Source of the DNA: Verrucomicrobiota bacterium
GTDB lineage: Bacteria; Verrucomicrobiota; Verrucomicrobiia; Opitutales; Opitutaceae
Direction: 5' to 3'
Assembly (NCBI GenBank): GCA_023426435.1
Contig: JAFAAS010000062.1
Span: 1-10,382, forward strand
DNA: 10,382 bases
The notes below the pieces were generated by a model. The model searched no databases. It was not told where the DNA came from and saw nothing but the letters and a program-made list of their open reading frames with translations. Below, piece by piece: positions 8,175 through 10,382 of this stretch (positions are counted from its first letter, which is position 1; every line of letters starts with the position of its first letter). The position numbers were made by a program, and so were the translations under genes.

Positions 8175-10193
8175 ATGAGCCTGCGTCTCCTTCGCCCCGC
8201 CCTCGCCGCCCTCTTGATCCTCACGTCGCTGCGTGCACAGGCCCCCGCCATCGATCCCACCCCGGTCGCCTCGCCCGACGAACTCGTCGGCCCGATCAAG
8301 CTCCCCGACGCCGACATCGATACCGTCCTCGGCCTCCTCGAGATCTACACCGGCCGCAGCATCCTCCGCCCTCAACAACTCCCCACCGCCACCTACCGGC
8401 TCGTCATCGATAAACAAATCCCGAAGTCCGAAGCCGTCCTCGCCCTCGAAACCGTCCTCGCCCTCAACCAGGTCGGCGTCGCCCCCCTCGGCGATAAATT
8501 CCTGAAAGTCGTCGCGCTCTCCCAAGTCAAAACCGAGGCGCCTGAGATGATCACAGGCTCCACCTTCGAATTTCCTCCGAGCGGTCGCATCGCCACCAAG
8601 CTCTTCCAGCTCCAATTCCTGCGCGTCAACGAATTCATCCCGCAGATGACGCCACTCCTCTCCCCCGGCGTCGCCAACGGCGTCGTGCCCCTCGACAAAG
8701 CCAACGCCGCCCTCATCACCGACTCGATCTCCAATCTCCAACGCGTCGAGCTCCTCATCAACGAGCTCGACAAGCCCGTGATGACCGGCCTCACGCCGAA
8801 GTTCTACACGCTCCGCAACGGCGCCAAAGCCAGCGACGTCGTGAACAAAATCCGCGCGATGTTCGTCGGCCCGCTCCAAAACCAGCTCGGCACCTCACTC
8901 TCCTACAGCGCCGACGACCGCACCAACCAGGTCATCCTCCTCGCCGACGAACGCCAGATTCCGCTCTTCGACGAGCTCATCGCCAAACTCGACACCCGCT
9001 CCGACCCCAACACGCGCAACGAGGTCATCTACCTCAAGCACGCCTCCGCCAAAGAAGTCGCCCCCCTCCTCAGCCAGCTCGTCTCCGGCCAAACCAGCGC
9101 CGCGCAAAAAGCCGGCGGCGGCGCCCGCCCCCTCGTCCCCGGCCAGCAACCTCCCGCTCCCGACGCCCCCGCCGTCGAAACCGTTCTCGCGGAGAACACC
9201 AACGAATTCAGCAGCCTCGTCACCATCCTCGCCGACGAACGCAGCAACGCCGTCGTCGTCTCCGGCACCCTCGACGACATCCGCCTCATCCGCGACCTCG
9301 TCGACAAGGTCGACATCCTCCTCGCCCAAGTCCGCATCGAAGTCATCATCGCCGAGGTCACGCTCAACGACTCCCAACGCAGCGGCATCAGCGCCCTCAA
9401 CCTGACGGTCGCAACCAACGAGCAAGGCCGCACCAGCATCACGAATTTCACCGCTGCCAATCCCGACAATCCCGCCGGCGGCATCGCCGGGTGGGACGTT
9501 ACGAGCGGAATCGTGAATCCACTGTCCTTCACGGCCGCCCTGCGCAACACCGGCTCCCGCGGGAACGTGAAGATCCTTTCCGCACCGACGATCGTAACGA
9601 CCCACAATAAGGAAGCCCAAATTCTCGTCGGTCAGTCCCAACCCATCATCACCGGCAGCACCCGCACTCCCGTCGGCACCACCCTGCCCACCGACAGCGG
9701 CTTCGCCCAAAGCTCTCAGGTCACTTACAAAGACATCGCGATCGACCTCAAGGTCACGCCGCTCATCGGCGAGGACGGAAACATCCAGCTGAAGATCGCC
9801 CAGAAGGTGGACGACATCCTCGACGAGGTCGTCATCGACGGAAACTCCCAACCGGTCATCGGCCGCCGCGAGGCCACTTCATTCGTAAACGTTTACGACA
9901 AACAGATGGTCGTCCTCGGCGGACTGCAGCGGCAGCGCAACTCTCGCAACCGCTCCAAACTGGGTTTCTTCTTCGAGATCCCCGTGATCAGCCATCTCCT
10001 GGGCGGCCGCGAAACCCGCGCAGAACGCACCGAACTGCTGCTCTTCATTCGGCCCATCGTCATGCGTCCTGAAAACGCCACCGCCGAAACCACCAGCGCG
10101 ATCAACTCCCTTTCGAATCGCGAACAAATCAACCAATTCCTCAGCGACCCGACCCAGCCCGCCAAAGAGCCGCTGATCGAAAAAATCAAGTAA
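8175..10193 (+). CDS. gspD: Type II secretion system secretin GspD
   Basis: 672 residues forming the outer-membrane channel of a type II secretion system. The ATG at 8175 gives a signal peptide (1-23) with a basic start, a leucine/alanine core and an AQA cleavage site. Domains by sequence: N0 (about 39-115), N1 (139-205), N2 (206-275), and N3 (283-382), which holds an Ala/Gly/Pro-rich insert (305-338). The secretin barrel spans about 384-630, with VRIEVIIAEV (386-395), GNVKILSAPTIVTTHNKEA (463-481), VVLGGLQRQ (579-587) and GFFFEIPVISHLLG (597-610), then LLLFIRPIVM (621-630), the classical secretin end. A 42-residue polar tail follows and may contact a pilotin or the peptidoglycan. The upstream in-frame TTG at 8082 is rejected because it would bury the signal peptide. 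The family includes type IV pilus PilQ, but the N0-N3 layout and the next gene favour GspD. gspC is not in the window. Confidence 0.93.
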   Translation: MSLRLLRPALAALLILTSLRAQAPAIDPTPVASPDELVGPIKLPDADIDTVLGLLEIYTGRSILRPQQLPTATYRLVIDKQIPKSEAVLALETVLALNQVGVAPLGDKFLKVVALSQVKTEAPEMITGSTFEFPPSGRIATKLFQLQFLRVNEFIPQMTPLLSPGVANGVVPLDKANAALITDSISNLQRVELLINELDKPVMTGLTPKFYTLRNGAKASDVVNKIRAMFVGPLQNQLGTSLSYSADDRTNQVILLADERQIPLFDELIAKLDTRSDPNTRNEVIYLKHASAKEVAPLLSQLVSGQTSAAQKAGGGARPLVPGQQPPAPDAPAVETVLAENTNEFSSLVTILADERSNAVVVSGTLDDIRLIRDLVDKVDILLAQVRIEVIIAEVTLNDSQRSGISALNLTVATNEQGRTSITNFTAANPDNPAGGIAGWDVTSGIVNPLSFTAALRNTGSRGNVKILSAPTIVTTHNKEAQILVGQSQPIITGSTRTPVGTTLPTDSGFAQSSQVTYKDIAIDLKVTPLIGEDGNIQLKIAQKVDDILDEVVIDGNSQPVIGRREATSFVNVYDKQMVVLGGLQRQRNSRNRSKLGFFFEIPVISHLLGGRETRAERTELLLFIRPIVMRPENATAETTSAINSLSNREQINQFLSDPTQPAKEPLIEKIK

Positions 10194-10205
10194 CCCGCAC
10201 GCGCC

Positions 10206-10219
10206 GCGACGCGCGTCGC
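10206..10219. other. 14-base perfect palindrome between gspD and the next gene
   Basis: GCGACGC followed by its exact reverse complement GCGTCGC, 12 bases after the gspD stop in the 43-base gap. In so GC-rich a sequence it may be chance. No T-run follows. Confidence 0.3.
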
Positions 10220-10236
10220 CGATCCGCCTCCGCCTC

Positions 10237-10382
10237 ATGCCTCCGTCCGCCACGGAAAATCTTCCTTCGTCCCTCGCCGCCCGCCTCGACGAATCCCAGC
10301 TCCAAGCCCTCGCCGAAGCCCCGCGCGACAAACGCCTCGCCGTTCTCGCCGCCGCCCTCGGCATCACCGAACCCGCCGCACT
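10237..10382 (+). CDS. Probable GspE N-terminus (type II secretion ATPase), cut by window end
   Basis: 48 codons from the ATG at 10237 run open off the right edge. The peptide begins MPPSATENLPSSLAARLDES and continues with an alanine/leucine-rich helix and a PRDKRLAVLAAALGI stretch (29-43). This is typical of the helical N-terminal domain of GspE/PilB-type assembly ATPases, whose catalytic Walker motifs would lie far downstream and are not seen. Position and spacing (43 bases after gspD) support a secretion gene in the same transcript. The identity is mainly inferred from context and could be another secretion component. No Shine-Dalgarno is present; the leader is pyrimidine-rich. Confidence 0.5.
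   Translation, partial: MPPSATENLPSSLAARLDESQLQALAEAPRDKRLAVLAAALGITEPAA

Noticed and set aside
8895..9851. Minus-strand frame of 318 codons inside gspD
   Set aside because: Asp/Gly/Val-rich antisense of secretin domains; no independent motif.

Overview
This window looks like a chromosomal piece of a high-GC Verrucomicrobiota bacterium, most likely of the Opitutaceae (inference). The pointers are a deoxyhypusine-synthase-like protein in a bacterial housekeeping setting, a gspD-gspE type pair, abundant short GC-rich repeats in the intergenic gaps, and start codons without Shine-Dalgarno sequences. I see no phage, plasmid, insertion sequence, CRISPR array, tRNA or rRNA.

Layout. Positions 1-1056 (minus) hold a deoxyhypusine-synthase-family protein cut by the left edge. 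It is divergent from an EamA/DMT-type transporter (1227-2123, plus), followed by a YheS-type ABC-F ATPase (2277-4148, plus). The ABC-F gene converges on thymidine phosphorylase deoA (4322-5644, minus) across a large hairpin. Upstream of deoA on the same strand lie a degenerate P-loop/CobW-like protein (5732-6493) and chorismate synthase aroC (6722-7822). Across a 352-base divergent gap, a type II secretion secretin gspD (8175-10193, plus) is followed by the first 48 codons of a probable gspE (10237 to the right edge).

The genes do not form one pathway. They are housekeeping functions: nucleoside salvage, the last step to chorismate, a ribosome-associated ATPase, a permease, a polyamine-type enzyme, and the start of a secretion cluster.

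The most unusual content is non-coding. Six of the seven intergenic gaps carry a clear palindromic or inverted-repeat element, and the short gspD-gspE gap has only a small palindrome. Two related families made of 8-10-base units (GCGCC-type and TTCGCG-type) occur as inverted pairs. They spill into computed ORF starts and give false N-terminal extensions. A heptamer array also sits in frame inside the ABC-F C-terminal linker. Codon choice differs sharply by strand: C-ending on plus genes, G-ending on minus genes. This points to strong replication-strand skew, with the minus strand probably leading. I found no convincing new multi-gene system.
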